Shown: one piece after another, positions 6,469 through 6,943 of the stretch
Numbering within the stretch: position 1 is the stretch's first letter
Layout of the letters: each line of letters begins with the position of its first letter
Origin: Thermoplasmata archaeon
Lineage (GTDB): Archaea; Thermoplasmatota; Thermoplasmata; Thermoplasmatales; GCA-001856825
Length of the DNA stretch: 6,943 nt
Direction of reading: 5' to 3'
NCBI GenBank assembly: GCA_021792355.1
Contig: JAJYUV010000052.1
Span: 1 to 6,943, forward strand
Position numbers and translations under genes: made by a program
The notes under the pieces: generated by a model
Told to the model about the DNA's origin: nothing
What the model saw: only the letters and a program-made list of their open reading frames with translations
Databases searched by the model: none

Positions 6469-6471
6469 GAT

Positions 6472-6480
6472 GTTTATCAT
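6472..6480 (+). promoter_or_regulatory. candidate TATA box of the 44-codon ORF
   Basis: GTTTATCAT is centred 26 bases before the ATG at 6502. This is the spacing expected for a leaderless archaeal gene and the strongest support for that small ORF being expressed. Confidence 0.4.
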
Positions 6481-6501
6481 TAGAACTTGATGTGAAAATA
6501 A

Positions 6502-6636
6502 ATGAATGGTAAGAAAAAATTTTACAGTTTCAGAGAGGAGCTCTCTAAGGAACTTGCATTTCATTGCAGTTCTAATAAGGTGTTAAAGAAAATGTTCAGC
6601 ACAAGGGAACGGTACTGCGAAGAGTTCATAGAATGA
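6502..6636 (+). CDS. possible 44-residue small protein, function unknown
   Basis: The frame ATG 6502 to TGA 6634-6636 encodes a charged 44-residue protein starting MNGKKKFYSFREELSKELAF and ending RERYCEEFIE. It is rich in Lys and Glu and predicted largely helical, with two cysteines at 22 and 39, and has no signal peptide or membrane segment. A TATA-like box sits 26 bases upstream, with no ribosome-binding site, which fits a leaderless transcript. Amino-acid composition looks like genuine protein. I recognise no family. It could be a free small protein, possibly nucleic-acid binding given the basic N-terminus, or the surviving N-terminus of a larger decayed gene. The neighbouring tRNA gene reads in the opposite direction. 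Confidence 0.35.
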   Translation: MNGKKKFYSFREELSKELAFHCSSNKVLKKMFSTRERYCEEFIE

Positions 6637-6844
6637 TCTACTTGCTTTATTATTGATCTACAATCCTCGTGTTTGGCAAACCCTTTAAATTAAAGATTGT
6701 AATTGTGTGTCCTCCCACTATAACTGGATGTTTCTACTGCTTATTTTCAAATTTCCTTACCTGAGCATCTGGGAATCCATTCTTATCATCTCCCTGCGTC
6801 TACAAAACCTGCTAAAATGTACTTGCACCTCAACACTTTGGCTA
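6637..6844. other. intergenic stretch before the tRNA gene
   Basis: No credible gene is seen. It contains an A/T-rich near-palindrome, CTTTAAATTAAAG (6683-6695), preceded by AAACC. This could be a TATA box on either strand, but nothing recognisable lies downstream in either direction. The T runs on the minus strand just beyond the tRNA 3' end (around 6815 and 6804) may end the tRNA transcript. Confidence 0.4.
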
Positions 6845-6915
6845 TGCGAGTGCCGGGATTCGGACCCGGGTTAAAAGCTTGGGAAGCTTTTGTGCTACCG
6901 CTACACTACACTCGC
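6845..6915 (-). tRNA. tRNA-Gly (anticodon CCC)
   Basis: The minus strand folds into a complete 71-base cloverleaf. The acceptor stem is GCGAGTG/CACTCGC with discriminator A. The D stem is GTGT/GCAC with GG in the D loop. The anticodon stem is AAAGC/GCTTT with loop TTCCCAA (anticodon CCC, reading GGG codons). The variable loop has four bases, and the T stem is CCGGG/CCCGG. A73 and C35-C36 fit archaeal glycine identity. G15 and C48 can form the Levitt pair. No intron is present and CCA is not encoded, so it must be added after transcription. The T loop is TCCGAAT, with C where position 55 is almost always T. The tRNA reads leftwards, towards the small ORF. Confidence 0.93.
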
Positions 6916-6937
6916 TATGAACAAGAAAATTTCTCCG

Positions 6938-6943
6938 CATATT
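6938..6943 (-). promoter_or_regulatory. partial TATA box of the tRNA gene
   Basis: Read on the minus strand, AATATG occupies bases 23-28 before the tRNA 5' end, where the archaeal TATA box is expected. The window ends inside it, so only part is visible. Confidence 0.35.

Noticed and set aside
1410..6610. Eleven-base direct repeat TCAGCACAAGG near 1414 and 6597
   Set aside because: Too short and too far apart to mean anything in nearly 7 kb.
6728..6873. 48-codon plus-strand ORF running into the tRNA
   Set aside because: It ends inside the tRNA gene on the opposite strand and has no promoter or domain; chance.
6845..6915. Use of the tRNA gene as an integration site
   Set aside because: No copy of the tRNA 3' end, integrase or att-like repeat was found elsewhere in the window.
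1..6943. CRISPR array or IS element
   Set aside because: No regularly spaced short repeats, no terminal inverted repeats with target duplications and no transposase motif were seen.

Overview
The window most resembles genomic DNA of an acidophilic, wall-less archaeon of the Thermoplasmatales type. This is inferred from: a very large secreted protein with about 60 N-glycosylation sequons and a C-terminal membrane anchor; the 'GLPxGxxW' and PEGA-like modules typical of surface proteins and thermopsins in Thermoplasmatales and Sulfolobales; likely leaderless starts with TATA-like boxes about 26 bases upstream; T-rich termination instead of hairpins; and a tRNA gene without encoded CCA. No marker gene here fixes the genus.

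Layout. Positions 1-407 (minus) hold the N-terminal 135 residues of a Major Facilitator Superfamily transporter whose remainder lies off the left edge. Positions 408-1497 are poor in convincing genes. They carry short, interrupted coding-like stretches (549-839 minus, 914-1320 plus), a purine/pyrimidine tract, two overlapping palindromes and a 37-codon ORF overlapping the next start by ATGA. Positions 1498-6303 (plus) are one 1601-residue gene for an anchored surface protein. In order it has a signal peptide, a cohesin-like domain, 13 evenly spaced Asp-box (BNR) repeats, a PEGA-like and a GLPxG-like module, a second unassigned repeat region, three more stalk modules, and a transmembrane helix with a lysine-rich tail. 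Positions 6304-6844 hold a T-rich terminator, a TATA-like box framed by an inverted repeat, a segment able to fold into stem-loops, and a 44-codon ORF with its own well-placed TATA-like box. Positions 6845-6915 (minus) are a tRNA-Gly(CCC) gene with an unusual T loop.

The genes do not form an operon: the transporter and tRNA read leftwards and the surface protein reads rightwards from its own likely promoter. The most interesting objects are the architecture of the 1601-residue protein, the small transcription-unit candidates to its right, and the C55 substitution in the tRNA. The protein and tRNA assignments are well supported. The small ORFs, promoters and RNA structures are hypotheses read by eye.
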